Source: Streptomyces sp. NBC_01198
Lineage (GTDB): Bacteria > Actinomycetota > Actinomycetes > Streptomycetales > Streptomycetaceae
Length of the DNA: 64,000 bases
NCBI RefSeq assembly: GCF_036010485.1
Contig: NZ_CP108568.1
Coordinates: 6,286,501 to 6,350,500, forward strand
Direction of reading: 5' to 3'
Shown here: in pieces, positions 7,592 to 15,683 of the stretch
Layout: every line of letters begins with the position of its first letter
Numbering within the stretch: position 1 is the first letter of the stretch
Notes under the pieces: generated by a model
The model's database searches: none
Seen by the model: the letters and a program-made list of their open reading frames with translations, nothing else
What the model was told of the DNA's origin: nothing
Translations under genes and position numbers: made by a program

Positions 7592-8982
7592 GCGGCACAC
7601 CTCTCGACGAAACGGGTCGCGAGCGACGGCTCGGCGGCCCAGTGCAGATGCAGATACGAGGCGTGCACGGCACCGTCCACGAAGCCCTCGGTGCGGCGTT
7701 CGGGATGCGTGAAGCCCCACGCCGGGGCGGCGCCCCGCGGCGGGTCCACCGCCGTGCGGTGGAACTCGTGCCCGCGCAGCCGGGTGCCCGGTGCGGCGAG
7801 CGCGCTGCCGGTCAGCGCGACGGCCTCGCGGTAGCCGAGGGTGAGGCGGCCGGTCATCGTGGCCGCGACCGGCAGCCGGCCGCACATCGGCCGGCCGTCG
7901 AGGGTGCGGGACAGGTAGAGCAGGCCCGCGCACTCCGCGGCGACCGGGCCGGGGAAGCCGGCGATCTCCTGGCGGAGGGCGGCGTTGGCGGCGAGCTCCG
8001 CCGCGTGGAGTTCGGGGAAGCCGCCACCGAGGATGACTCCGTCGGTGCGCGGGGGGAGCGACTCGTCCGTCAGGGGGTCGAACGGGGTGACCTCCGCTCC
8101 CGCCGCCGTGAGCAGTTCGGCCTGTTCTGCGTAGTGGAAGGTGAAGGCGGGGCCGGTGGCGAGGGCGACGCGCACGCGGGGCGCCCCACCCACCGGGCCC
8201 CCGCCCCCGGTCCTCGAACGCCGGACGGGCGGGATCTGCCCGGCCGCCGTGTCCACCTCCCTCGCGGGGTCCCAGGGCTCGGCCTGGAGCGCGGGTGCCG
8301 TACGAGCCAGGGCGAGCAGCGCGTCCAGGTCGCAGGACTCGCGGACGGCGGCCGCCGCCGCCCGGACGAAGTGCCGTGCGTCGGTGGCTCGTTCGGCGGC
8401 CGGGACCAGGCCGAGGTGGCGGGAGGGCACGACCAGGCCGGTGTCGCGCCGCATCGCGCCGAGGCAGGGCACCCCGACCTCCTCCAGCGCCTCGCGCAGG
8501 ATGCGCTCGTGCCGGTCCGAGCCCACCTTGTTGAGCAGCACCCCGCCGATCCGCAGCCGCGGGTCGAAGGACGCGAAGCCGTGGACGAGCGCGGCCACCG
8601 ACCGGGCCTGGGCGGACGCGTCGACGACCAGCACCACCGGGGCCCGCAGGATCGTGGCGACCTGGGCGGTGGAGGCCAGCTCGCCCTGGCCGGCGGCGCC
8701 GTCGAAGAGGCCCATCACGCCCTCCACGAGGGCCAGGTCGCAGCCGGCGGCACCGTGCAGGAAGAGCGGGGCGACGCGCTGCGGGCCGCACAGGTACGGG
8801 TCGAGGTTGCGGCCTGGGCGGCCGGTGGCCAGGGCGTGGTAGCCAGGGTCGATGTAGTCCGGGCCGACCTTGTGCGCGGACACGGCGAGGCCGGCGCCGG
8901 CGAAGGCGGCCATCAGACCGGTCGCGACGGTGGTCTTGCCGCTGCCGGAGGTGGGCGCGGCGATGACGAGGCGGGCTACCAC
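7576..8982 (-). CDS. cobB: Cobyrinate / hydrogenobyrinate a,c-diamide synthase
   Basis: 468 residues. The N-terminal ATPase domain starts VIAAPTSGSGKTTVATGL (P-loop) and carries HKVGPDYIDPGYH, LVEGVMGLFDGA and LVVDASAQARS. The C-terminal class I glutamine amidotransferase domain has GVILGGGFPELHA and VAAECAGLLYLS with the catalytic cysteine, and ends with HASYLHLHW. It amidates the a and c acetate side chains using glutamine and ATP. The GTG start overlaps the cobO stop by 7 bases. The linker between the domains, near residues 245-262, is Gly/Arg-rich and is encoded by an in-frame copy of a streptomycete interspersed repeat (8209-8233). Confidence 0.95.
   Translation of the reverse strand: MVARLVIAAPTSGSGKTTVATGLMAAFAGAGLAVSAHKVGPDYIDPGYHALATGRPGRNLDPYLCGPQRVAPLFLHGAAGCDLALVEGVMGLFDGAAGQGELASTAQVATILRAPVVLVVDASAQARSVAALVHGFASFDPRLRIGGVLLNKVGSDRHERILREALEEVGVPCLGAMRRDTGLVVPSRHLGLVPAAERATDARHFVRAAAAAVRESCDLDALLALARTAPALQAEPWDPAREVDTAAGQIPPVRRSRTGGGGPVGGAPRVRVALATGPAFTFHYAEQAELLTAAGAEVTPFDPLTDESLPPRTDGVILGGGFPELHAAELAANAALRQEIAGFPGPVAAECAGLLYLSRTLDGRPMCGRLPVAATMTGRLTLGYREAVALTGSALAAPGTRLRGHEFHRTAVDPPRGAAPAWGFTHPERRTEGFVDGAVHASYLHLHWAAEPSLATRFVERCAAWTCD
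8209..8233 (-). repeat. Interspersed repeat copy embedded in the cobB linker
   Basis: On the minus strand this 25-base stretch matches 22 of 25 bases of 11736-11760 on the plus strand, which lies between the chlD-like gene and cobN. The shared core CCGTCCGG-GTT-GAGGACC looks like the short repeat commonly scattered between genes in Streptomyces. Here it is read in frame and encodes Pro-Pro-Val-Arg-Arg-Ser-Arg-Thr in the flexible linker of CobB. Confidence 0.7.
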
Positions 8983-9572
8983 TCGATGCCCCTCTGCCCC
9001 TTCTGGCCGGTGTCCATGGGGTGCTTGACCTTCGACATGTCGGTGACGAGGTCGGCGGCGTCGACCAGCGCGGGCGGTGCGTTGCGGCCGGTGATCACCA
9101 CGTGCTGGGTGCCCGGCCGGTCCCGCAGCACCGACACGACCTCGGCGGTGTCGACCCAGCCCCAGTGCATCGGGTACGCGAACTCGTCCAGCACGTACAG
9201 CCGGTAGGTCTCCGCCGCGAGGTCCCGCTTGACCTGCTGCCAGCCTTCGACGGCGGCCTCCTCGCTGCTCTCCGGCGAGCGCTGCACCCACGACCAGCCC
9301 TCGCCCATCTTGTGCCAGGCCACCGTGCCGCCCTCGCCGGAGGCGCCGAGCACCCGCAGCGCCCGCTCCTCGCCGACCTTCCACTTCGCGGACTTCACGA
9401 ACTGGAAGACCCCGACCGGCCAGCCCTGATTCCACGCGCGCAGCGCGAGGCCGAAGGCCGCCGTCGACTTCCCCTTGCCGACGCCGGTGTGCACGATCGT
9501 CAGCGGGCGGTTGCGGCGCTGCCGGGTCGTCAGACCGTCGTCGGGCACCGTGCTCGGCTGTCCCTGCGGCAC
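8976..9572 (-). CDS. cobO: Cob(I)yrinic acid a,c-diamide adenosyltransferase
   Basis: 198 residues, the normal CobO/BtuR length. The P-loop is IVHTGVGKGKSTAAFGLALRA starting near residue 25; VGVFQFVKSAKWKVGEE, LYVLDEFAYPMHWGW (Walker B region) and HVVITGRNAPPALVDAADLVTDM follow in family order. It transfers the adenosyl group of ATP to the reduced cobalt, forming the Co-C bond. The GTG start shares one base with the stop of the chlD-like gene (TAGTG), and the stop overlaps cobB by 7 bases. Confidence 0.96.
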   Translation of the reverse strand: MPQGQPSTVPDDGLTTRQRRNRPLTIVHTGVGKGKSTAAFGLALRAWNQGWPVGVFQFVKSAKWKVGEERALRVLGASGEGGTVAWHKMGEGWSWVQRSPESSEEAAVEGWQQVKRDLAAETYRLYVLDEFAYPMHWGWVDTAEVVSVLRDRPGTQHVVITGRNAPPALVDAADLVTDMSKVKHPMDTGQKGQRGIEW

Positions 9573-11662
9573 TAGGCGGCCCTCCTGATGTCCTTGACCA
9601 GGGCGGACACCGTGTCCGCCCGCAGTTCCCCCAGCGTGACCGCGACCCCGGCGAGGTCGGCGGCGAGCGCGCCCGCCAGGCCGAGGCGTACCGGCCCCGA
9701 CTCGCAGTCCACCACCACCGCGGCCGTGCCCGCCGCGGCCAGCAGCCGGGCCGCCCGGGCGCCCAGCGCCACCGGATCGGGGCCGCCGGTGGCCCGCCCG
9801 TCGGTCACCACCACCAGCAGCGGGCGCCGCGACGGGTCGCGCAGCCGCTCGATCCGCAGCACCTCGTGCGCCTTCAGCAGGCCCGCGGCCAGCGGCGTAC
9901 GGCCGCCGGTCGGCAGCGTCTCCAGCCGGGCCGCGCCCGCGTCCACCGAGGACGTCGGCGGCAGGGCCAGCTCAGCGCCGGTGCCGCGGAAGGTGACCAG
10001 TCCGACCTTGTCGCGCCGCTGGTAGGCGTCGAGCAGCAGCGAGAGCACCGCGCCCTTCACCGCCGACATCCGCTGCCTGGCCGCCATCGAACCCGATGCG
10101 TCGACCACGAACAGCACCAGGTTGCCCTCGCGGCCCTCGCGTACGGCCTGCCGCAGGTCGTCCCTGCGCAGCACGAGTCCGGGGCCGCTGCGCCCCCTCG
10201 CCCGCTGGTGCGGTGCCGCCGCCTGCACGGTCGCCGCCAGGTGCAGCTTGCCGAGGGCGCCGTCCGGCCGCCGGGCCCCGGTCGTCCGCCCCTGTGCGGT
10301 CCGCGCCCGCGAACGCCGGCCCGCCGCGCCCTCGCCGAGCCCCGGTACGGTCAGCGTCCGCGCCTTGAACGGCTCGGCTGCCGGTGCCGCGGGCTGCTCG
10401 CCAGGACCGGCCTCGCCGCCGGGCGCCGGCGGCGGGCTGTCGGACGGGGCGTCCCCGGCGGCCGGGTGCGGCCGGTCGCCCTCCGGCGCACCGCCGTCCG
10501 GCTCCGGCTGCCCGCCGCCGCCCCCGCCGCCGTCCGGGTCGGGATCGGGGTCCGGTCCGCCGTCCCCGTCCCCCTTCCCGGGGTCGGAATCGGGGTCGGA
10601 ATCGGGGTCGTGGTCGGGCTCGGAGTCAGGGTCCGGTCCGGCTTCCGCCCAGGCCTGCTCCAGCGTCTGGTCGAGCTTGTCCTCGTCAAGCCCCGGCGCG
10701 TCGAAGGGATTACGGCGCCGCCGGTGCGGCAGCGCGAGCAGCGCCGCCTGCCGGATGTCCTCGGCCAGCACCACGGTGCGGCCCGCCCAGGCGGCCAGCG
10801 CCGACGCGGTGCGGGCCATCACGATGTCGGCGCGCATCCCGTCGACCTCGAAGGCCGCGCAGGTCGCCGCGATCTGCCTCAGAGCCGCGTCGCCGAGCCG
10901 CACGTCGGGCAGCAGCGCGCGGGCGGCGACGATGCGTTCGCGCACCTCCTGCTCCTGCGGCGCCCAACGCGCCGCGAAAGCGCCCGGGTCGGCGTCGTAG
11001 GCCAGCCGCCGCCGCACCACCTCGACGCGCTCGTCGGTCTCGCGGGACGCGGCGACCTCCACCGTCAGCCCGAAGCGGTCGAGCAACTGCGGCCGCAGCT
11101 CGCCCTCTTCGGGGTTCATGGTGCCGACCAGCAGGAAACGGGCCGCGTGCCGCACCGAGACGCCCTCGCGCTCGACGTAACTCGCCCCCATCGCGGCCGC
11201 GTCAAGCAGCAGGTCGACCAGGTGGTCGTGCAGGAGGTTGACCTCGTCGACGTACAGCACCCCGCGGTGCGCGGCCGCGAGCAGGCCAGGCTCGAAGGCC
11301 TTGACGCCCTCGGCGAGCGCGCGCTCGATGTCCAGCGCGCCGACGAGCCGGTCCTCGGAGGCGCCGACCGGCAACTCCACCAGCCGCGCGGGCCGTTCCA
11401 CGGCGCCGCCGCCGTCCGCCGGATGCGGCCCGTCGGGGCACTGCGGGTCCGCGGCCCCGGGTTCGCAGGAGAACCTGCACCCGGGCACCACCCGCAGCCC
11501 GGGCAGCAGCGCGGCCACCGCCCGCACCGCCGTCGACTTCGCGGTCCCCTTCTCCCCCCGCACGAGCACCCCGCCGACGGCGGGCGACACCGCGTTGAGC
11601 ACCAGGGCGAGCCGCAGATCCTGCTGCCCGACCAGTGCGGTGAACGGATACGGCATCGTCAC
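9572..11662 (-). CDS. ChlD/BchD-like AAA+ and VWA chelatase subunit (putative cobaltochelatase partner of CobN)
   Basis: 696 residues. Residues about 1-340 form an AAA+ module: Walker A in VRGEKGTAKSTAVRA, the insert VGASEDRLVGALDIE, Walker B in LYVDEVNLLHDHLVD, and GTMNPEEGELRPQLLDRF. Next comes a long acidic Pro/Asp linker at about 345-450, built from repeated Asp-Pro-Asp-Ser units. The C-terminal von Willebrand A domain has a MIDAS motif, FVVDASGSMAARQRM. This architecture matches magnesium-chelatase ChlI/ChlD-like proteins that stand in for CobS/CobT in actinobacteria. With CobN it should use ATP to insert Co2+ into hydrogenobyrinic acid a,c-diamide. GTG at 11662 follows GAGGAG at a good distance; ATG two codons later is an alternative start. 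Confidence 0.9.
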   Translation of the reverse strand: MTMPYPFTALVGQQDLRLALVLNAVSPAVGGVLVRGEKGTAKSTAVRAVAALLPGLRVVPGCRFSCEPGAADPQCPDGPHPADGGGAVERPARLVELPVGASEDRLVGALDIERALAEGVKAFEPGLLAAAHRGVLYVDEVNLLHDHLVDLLLDAAAMGASYVEREGVSVRHAARFLLVGTMNPEEGELRPQLLDRFGLTVEVAASRETDERVEVVRRRLAYDADPGAFAARWAPQEQEVRERIVAARALLPDVRLGDAALRQIAATCAAFEVDGMRADIVMARTASALAAWAGRTVVLAEDIRQAALLALPHRRRRNPFDAPGLDEDKLDQTLEQAWAEAGPDPDSEPDHDPDSDPDSDPGKGDGDGGPDPDPDPDGGGGGGGQPEPDGGAPEGDRPHPAAGDAPSDSPPPAPGGEAGPGEQPAAPAAEPFKARTLTVPGLGEGAAGRRSRARTAQGRTTGARRPDGALGKLHLAATVQAAAPHQRARGRSGPGLVLRRDDLRQAVREGREGNLVLFVVDASGSMAARQRMSAVKGAVLSLLLDAYQRRDKVGLVTFRGTGAELALPPTSSVDAGAARLETLPTGGRTPLAAGLLKAHEVLRIERLRDPSRRPLLVVVTDGRATGGPDPVALGARAARLLAAAGTAAVVVDCESGPVRLGLAGALAADLAGVAVTLGELRADTVSALVKDIRRAA

Positions 11663-11717
11663 GATGACTCCTCGTCGCTGTTCGTCACGCCCGGCACATC
11701 CAGCCCACTGCGCCTCT

Positions 11718-11782
11718 CCAGCCCGCCCGGCGTATCCAGCCCGTCCGGTGTTTGAGGACCGGGGTCCGGGGCGGAGCCCCGG
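11718..11782. repeat. Interspersed extragenic repeat with hairpin between cobN and the chlD-like gene
   Basis: The 166-base gap between cobN and the chlD-like gene is the only sizeable gap in the operon. It holds two related half-units, CCAGCCCGCCCGGCGTATC and CCAGCCCGTCCGGTGTTTG, then GAGGACC and a hairpin with arms CCGGGG/CCCCGG at 11766-11782. The second unit matches the cobB copy at 8209-8233 in inverted orientation. This type is very common between Streptomyces genes. The hairpin could weaken or stabilise the transcript here, but there is no T-run. Confidence 0.65.
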
Positions 11783-11828
11783 TTTCGGGAAGGGGCGGGG
11801 CGGGGAGCAGAGCCCGCCGCAGGCGCCC

Positions 11829-14800
11829 TCACGCGTCCCCCTCCAGGTCGCCCTCCAGGGCGAGATACGTCTCGCGCAGCCGCGCCAGCGTGGCCGCGTC
11901 GGGCTCGGCCCACAGCCCCCGCTCCGCCGCCTCAAGCAACCGCTCCGAAATCCCCCGCAGGGCCCAGGGATTGGACTTCCGCATGAAGTCCGCGTTCTCC
12001 GCGTCGAAGACGTACTCCGACGCCAGCCGCTCGTACATCCAGTCGTCCACCACACCGGCGGTGGCGTCGTAGCCGAACAAGTAGTCGACGGTGGCGGCCA
12101 TCTCGAAGGCCCCCTTGTAACCGTGCCGCCGCATCGCCGCCATCCAGCGCGGGTTGACGACCCGCGCACGGAAGACCCGGTGGGTCTCCTCGCCCAGCGT
12201 GCGCGTCCTGACCTGGTCGGTCAGCGCGCTGTCGCCGACGTAGGCCTCCGGCGAGGACCCGGTGAGATGGCGGACCATGGCCACCATGCCGCCGTGGTAC
12301 TGGAAGTAGTCGTCCGCGTCGACGAGGTCGTGCTCCCGGGTGTCGACGTTCTTCGCCGCCACCTGGATGCGGCGGAAGGCGGCCTCCATGTCGCCGCGCG
12401 CGGGCCGCCCGTCCAGCCCGCGGCCGTACGCGTAGCCGCCCCACACCGCGTAGACCTCGGCGAGGTCGGCGTCGGAGCGCCAGTTGCGCGCGTCGATCAG
12501 CGGCAGCAGGCCGGCGCCGTACGCCCCGGGCTTGGAGCCGAAGATCCGCGCGGTGGCCCGCCGCCGGTCGCCGTGCAGGGCGGTGTCCTCATCGGCGTGC
12601 GCACGCACGTAGTTGACGTCGGCGGGCTCGTCCAGTTCGGCGACCGCCCGCACCGCGTCGTCCACCAGGGCGACCACGTGCGGGAAGGCGTCGCGGAAGA
12701 AGCCCGAGATGCGGACCGTGACGTCGATACGCGGCCGGCCCAGCTCGGCCGCGGGGACGATCTCGAAGCCGGTGACGCGGCGGGAGGCGTCGTCCCACAC
12801 CGGGCGGCAGCCCAGCAGCGCCAGGATCTCGGCGATGTCGTCGCCCTGGGTGCGCATGCAGGAGGTGCCCCACACCGTCAGTCCCACCGACGCCGGGTAG
12901 CCGCCGTTGTCCGCGAGGTGCCTGGCGAGCAGCGAGTCGGCGAGGGCGGTGCCGACGTCCCAGGACAGCCGGGACGGGATGGCCTTGGGGTCGACGGAGT
13001 AGAAGTTCCGCCCGGTCGGCAGCACGTTGACCAGCCCCCGGGTGGGTGACCCGGAGGGCCCGGCCGGGACGTAACCGCCGCGCAGCGCCCGCAGGATGTG
13101 GTCGATCTCGTCGGTGGTGCGGGCCAGCCGGGGTACGACCTCCGTCGCGGCGAAGTCCAGCACTCGCACGGCCGCCGGGACCTCGGCCCCGCCCAGCACC
13201 TCGCGTACCGCCTCGGCGGCGGCCCCGGCGCCCCAGCCGCGCTGCTCCATGGTCTCAGCGAGCCGCCTGGCCAGCTGCTCCAGCAGGTCCACGGCGTCCG
13301 AGGCGGTACGCGCCGGGCCCGCCGCGAGGGCGGTCAGTGCGGGCGGTACGGCCGCGGGCGCGCCGGGCTCGGCCAGCAACTCCTTCTCGACCAGGCCGAA
13401 ATGCGCGGCCAGCGCCGCCCGCAGCCCCGGCAGCGCGTCTCCGGCGCCGCCCCAGATCTGCGCCGAACGCAGCACTGCCAGCACCAGGTTGACGCGTGCC
13501 TCGTTGACCGGGCCGCCGCCCAGGATGTGCAGGCCGTCGCGGATCTGGACGTCCTTGATCTCGCAGAGCCAGCCGTCGACGTGCAGCACGAAGTCGTTGA
13601 AGTCGCCGTCACCGGGCTGCTCCTCGACGTGCAGGTCGTGGTGCAGCTCGGCGGCCCGGACGAGTTCCCAGATCTGGCTGCGGATCGCCGGGGCCTTCGC
13701 CGGGTCGAGGTCGTTGACCAGGGCGTACTCGTCAAGGAGCTGTTCGAGCTTGGCCAGGTCGCCGTAGGTCTCGGCGCGGGCCATCGGCGGCACCAGGTGG
13801 TCCACGACGGTCGCGTGGCCGCGCCGCTTGGCCTGGGTGCCCTCGCCCGGGTCGTTGACGATGAAGGGGTAGACCAGCGGCAGTTCGCCGAGCACCGCGT
13901 CGGGCGCGCAGCCCGCCGACAGCCCGAGGCCCTTGCCCGGCAGCCACTCCATCGTGCCGTGCTTGCCCAGGTGCACGATGGCGTCCGCGCCGAAGGTGTG
14001 CTCCAGCCAGCGGTAGGTGGCCAGGTAGTGGTGCGAGGGCGGCATGTCGGGGTCGTGGTAGATGGCGATCGGGTTCTCGCCGAAGCCTCGGGGCGGCTGG
14101 ATGAGCACGACGACGTTCCCGAACTGCAGTGACGCCAGCACGATGTCGTCGCCGTCCACGTAGAGCGAGCCCGGCGGCTCGCCCCAGTGCCGCAGCATCC
14201 CGGCCCGCAGATCCTCGTCCAGGGTGGCGAACCACCGCTGGTAGTCGGCGAGCGGCACCCGGGCGGGGGCGGCGGCCAGCTGCTCCTCGGTCAGCCACTC
14301 CACGTCGTGCCCGCCGGCCGCGATCAGCCGGTGAATCAACTCGTCGCCTCCAGCGGGGTGTTCGCCGGTCACATAACCCGCGTCCCGCAGCGCTTCGAGC
14401 AGCCGGACCGCCGAGGCGGGGGTGTCGAGGCCGACCGCGTTGCCGACCCGGGCGTGCTTGGTCGGGTAGGCGGTGAAGACCAGCGCGAGCCGCTTGTCGG
14501 CGTTCGGCTTGTGCCGCAGTGCCGCGTGCCGGACGGCGATGCCCGCGACACGGGCGGCCCGCTCCGGGTCGGCGACGTAGACCGGCACGTCGCCCTCGCC
14601 GGCCTCCTTGAACGAGAACGGCACGGTGATCAGCCGGCCGTCGAACTCCGGGATCGCCACCTGCATCGCCGCGTCCATCGGCGACAGCGCCGCGTCCGAC
14701 TCCAGCCACGCCTTGCGGGACGAGGTCAGGCACAGGCCTTGCAGGACCGGCACGTCGAGCTCGGCGAGCGCCCCGACGTCCCACGCCTCGTCCGCGCCAC

Positions 14801-15683
14801 CCGCCGAAGCCTCGGCCGGCACCGTCCCGCCGGACGCCAGCACCGTCGCCACGATGGCATCGGCCCGCCCCAACAGGTCATACAGCCCCGGCCCACCGTC
14901 CGGCCCCTCCAGCTGGCGGGTGCCGTTCGCTCGTTCCTCGCTCAGGGCCCCCACCATCCGCTGCATCTCGGCTGCGCCGCGCCCCTCTGTTGTGCGCGCT
15001 TCGCCTCGACTCCGCTCCTGGCGGGTGCCGTTCGCTCGTTCCTCGCTCAGGGCCCCCACCATCCGCTGCATCTCGGCTGCGCCGCGCAGCGAACCGCAGT
15101 AAATGGGCAGCGCGTTCGCGCCGCGCTCCTCGATCGCCGCGCACAGGGTGTCCACGAAGCCGGTGTTGCCGGACAGTTCGTGGGCCCGGTAGAAGAGCAC
15201 CGCGACCGTGGGGCGGTCCGGCTCGTGGCCGAAGGCGCCGTGCACACCGAACTGCGGCATCGCGCGCGGCGCTTCGAAGCCCTCGCCGCTCATCAGCACC
15301 GTGTCGGACAGGAAGCGGGCCAGCTCGGCCAGATTCTCCGGGCCGCCCTCCACCAGGTAGCGCAGCGCCTCGGCGACCACGCCCGCCGGGACGGTGGACA
15401 GCCCCATCAGCTCGGCGTCCGGGACGCTCTCGCCGCCCAGCAGCACCGAAGGCACCCCCGAGGCGGCGATCGCCGCCAGGCCCTCCTCCCACACCCGGCG
15501 ACCGCCGAGCAGCCGGACCACGGCCAGGTCGGCGCCGTCGAGCAGCCCGGGCAGCTCGACCGCGGGATCGACCCGGGAGGGGTTGGCGATGCGGTAAGAG
15601 GCGGTGCCCGGGTGCGCGTCCATCGCGGCGCGCGCGGCGAGCAGGTCGGTGTCGGCGGTGGACAGCAGCAGAACGGTGGTCAT
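11829..15683 (-). CDS. cobN: Cobaltochelatase large subunit CobN
   Basis: 1284 residues, of the CobN/BchH magnesium-protoporphyrin chelatase family. Signature regions include MTTVLLLSTADTDLL at the N terminus, LVFTAYPTKHARVGNAVGLD, HHYLATYRWLEHTFGADAIVHLGKHGTMEWLPGKGLGLS, DDIAEILALLGCRPVWD and HGGMVAMVRHLTG. It binds the corrinoid and, with the ChlD-like ATPase, inserts cobalt late in the aerobic route. The ATG overlaps the cobQ stop in an ATGA quartet. Residues about 199-260 are an unusual insertion: a 24-residue segment (GAAEMQRMVGALSEERANGT...) occurs twice, separated by 12 Arg/Glu/Thr-rich residues, at a place where other streptomycete CobN proteins, from memory, have only a few residues. 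Confidence 0.96.
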   Translation of the reverse strand: MTTVLLLSTADTDLLAARAAMDAHPGTASYRIANPSRVDPAVELPGLLDGADLAVVRLLGGRRVWEEGLAAIAASGVPSVLLGGESVPDAELMGLSTVPAGVVAEALRYLVEGGPENLAELARFLSDTVLMSGEGFEAPRAMPQFGVHGAFGHEPDRPTVAVLFYRAHELSGNTGFVDTLCAAIEERGANALPIYCGSLRGAAEMQRMVGALSEERANGTRQERSRGEARTTEGRGAAEMQRMVGALSEERANGTRQLEGPDGGPGLYDLLGRADAIVATVLASGGTVPAEASAGGADEAWDVGALAELDVPVLQGLCLTSSRKAWLESDAALSPMDAAMQVAIPEFDGRLITVPFSFKEAGEGDVPVYVADPERAARVAGIAVRHAALRHKPNADKRLALVFTAYPTKHARVGNAVGLDTPASAVRLLEALRDAGYVTGEHPAGGDELIHRLIAAGGHDVEWLTEEQLAAAPARVPLADYQRWFATLDEDLRAGMLRHWGEPPGSLYVDGDDIVLASLQFGNVVVLIQPPRGFGENPIAIYHDPDMPPSHHYLATYRWLEHTFGADAIVHLGKHGTMEWLPGKGLGLSAGCAPDAVLGELPLVYPFIVNDPGEGTQAKRRGHATVVDHLVPPMARAETYGDLAKLEQLLDEYALVNDLDPAKAPAIRSQIWELVRAAELHHDLHVEEQPGDGDFNDFVLHVDGWLCEIKDVQIRDGLHILGGGPVNEARVNLVLAVLRSAQIWGGAGDALPGLRAALAAHFGLVEKELLAEPGAPAAVPPALTALAAGPARTASDAVDLLEQLARRLAETMEQRGWGAGAAAEAVREVLGGAEVPAAVRVLDFAATEVVPRLARTTDEIDHILRALRGGYVPAGPSGSPTRGLVNVLPTGRNFYSVDPKAIPSRLSWDVGTALADSLLARHLADNGGYPASVGLTVWGTSCMRTQGDDIAEILALLGCRPVWDDASRRVTGFEIVPAAELGRPRIDVTVRISGFFRDAFPHVVALVDDAVRAVAELDEPADVNYVRAHADEDTALHGDRRRATARIFGSKPGAYGAGLLPLIDARNWRSDADLAEVYAVWGGYAYGRGLDGRPARGDMEAAFRRIQVAAKNVDTREHDLVDADDYFQYHGGMVAMVRHLTGSSPEAYVGDSALTDQVRTRTLGEETHRVFRARVVNPRWMAAMRRHGYKGAFEMAATVDYLFGYDATAGVVDDWMYERLASEYVFDAENADFMRKSNPWALRGISERLLEAAERGLWAEPDAATLARLRETYLALEGDLEGDA
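14913..15087 (-). repeat. 70-bp perfect direct repeat inside cobN
   Basis: Bases 14913-14982 and 15018-15087 are identical over all 70 positions. The offset is 105 bases, a multiple of three, so the reading frame of cobN continues through both. The 35-base spacer between them is purine-rich on the coding strand and is not part of the copy. On the coding strand both copies contain GAGCGAGGAACGAGCGAACG-type sequence like that of short repeats scattered in Streptomyces genomes. Confidence 0.95.

Noticed and set aside
14913..15087. Duplicated segment considered as a broken gene or frameshift in cobN
   Set aside because: The offset is a multiple of three and both copies are open, so CobN reads through without a stop.
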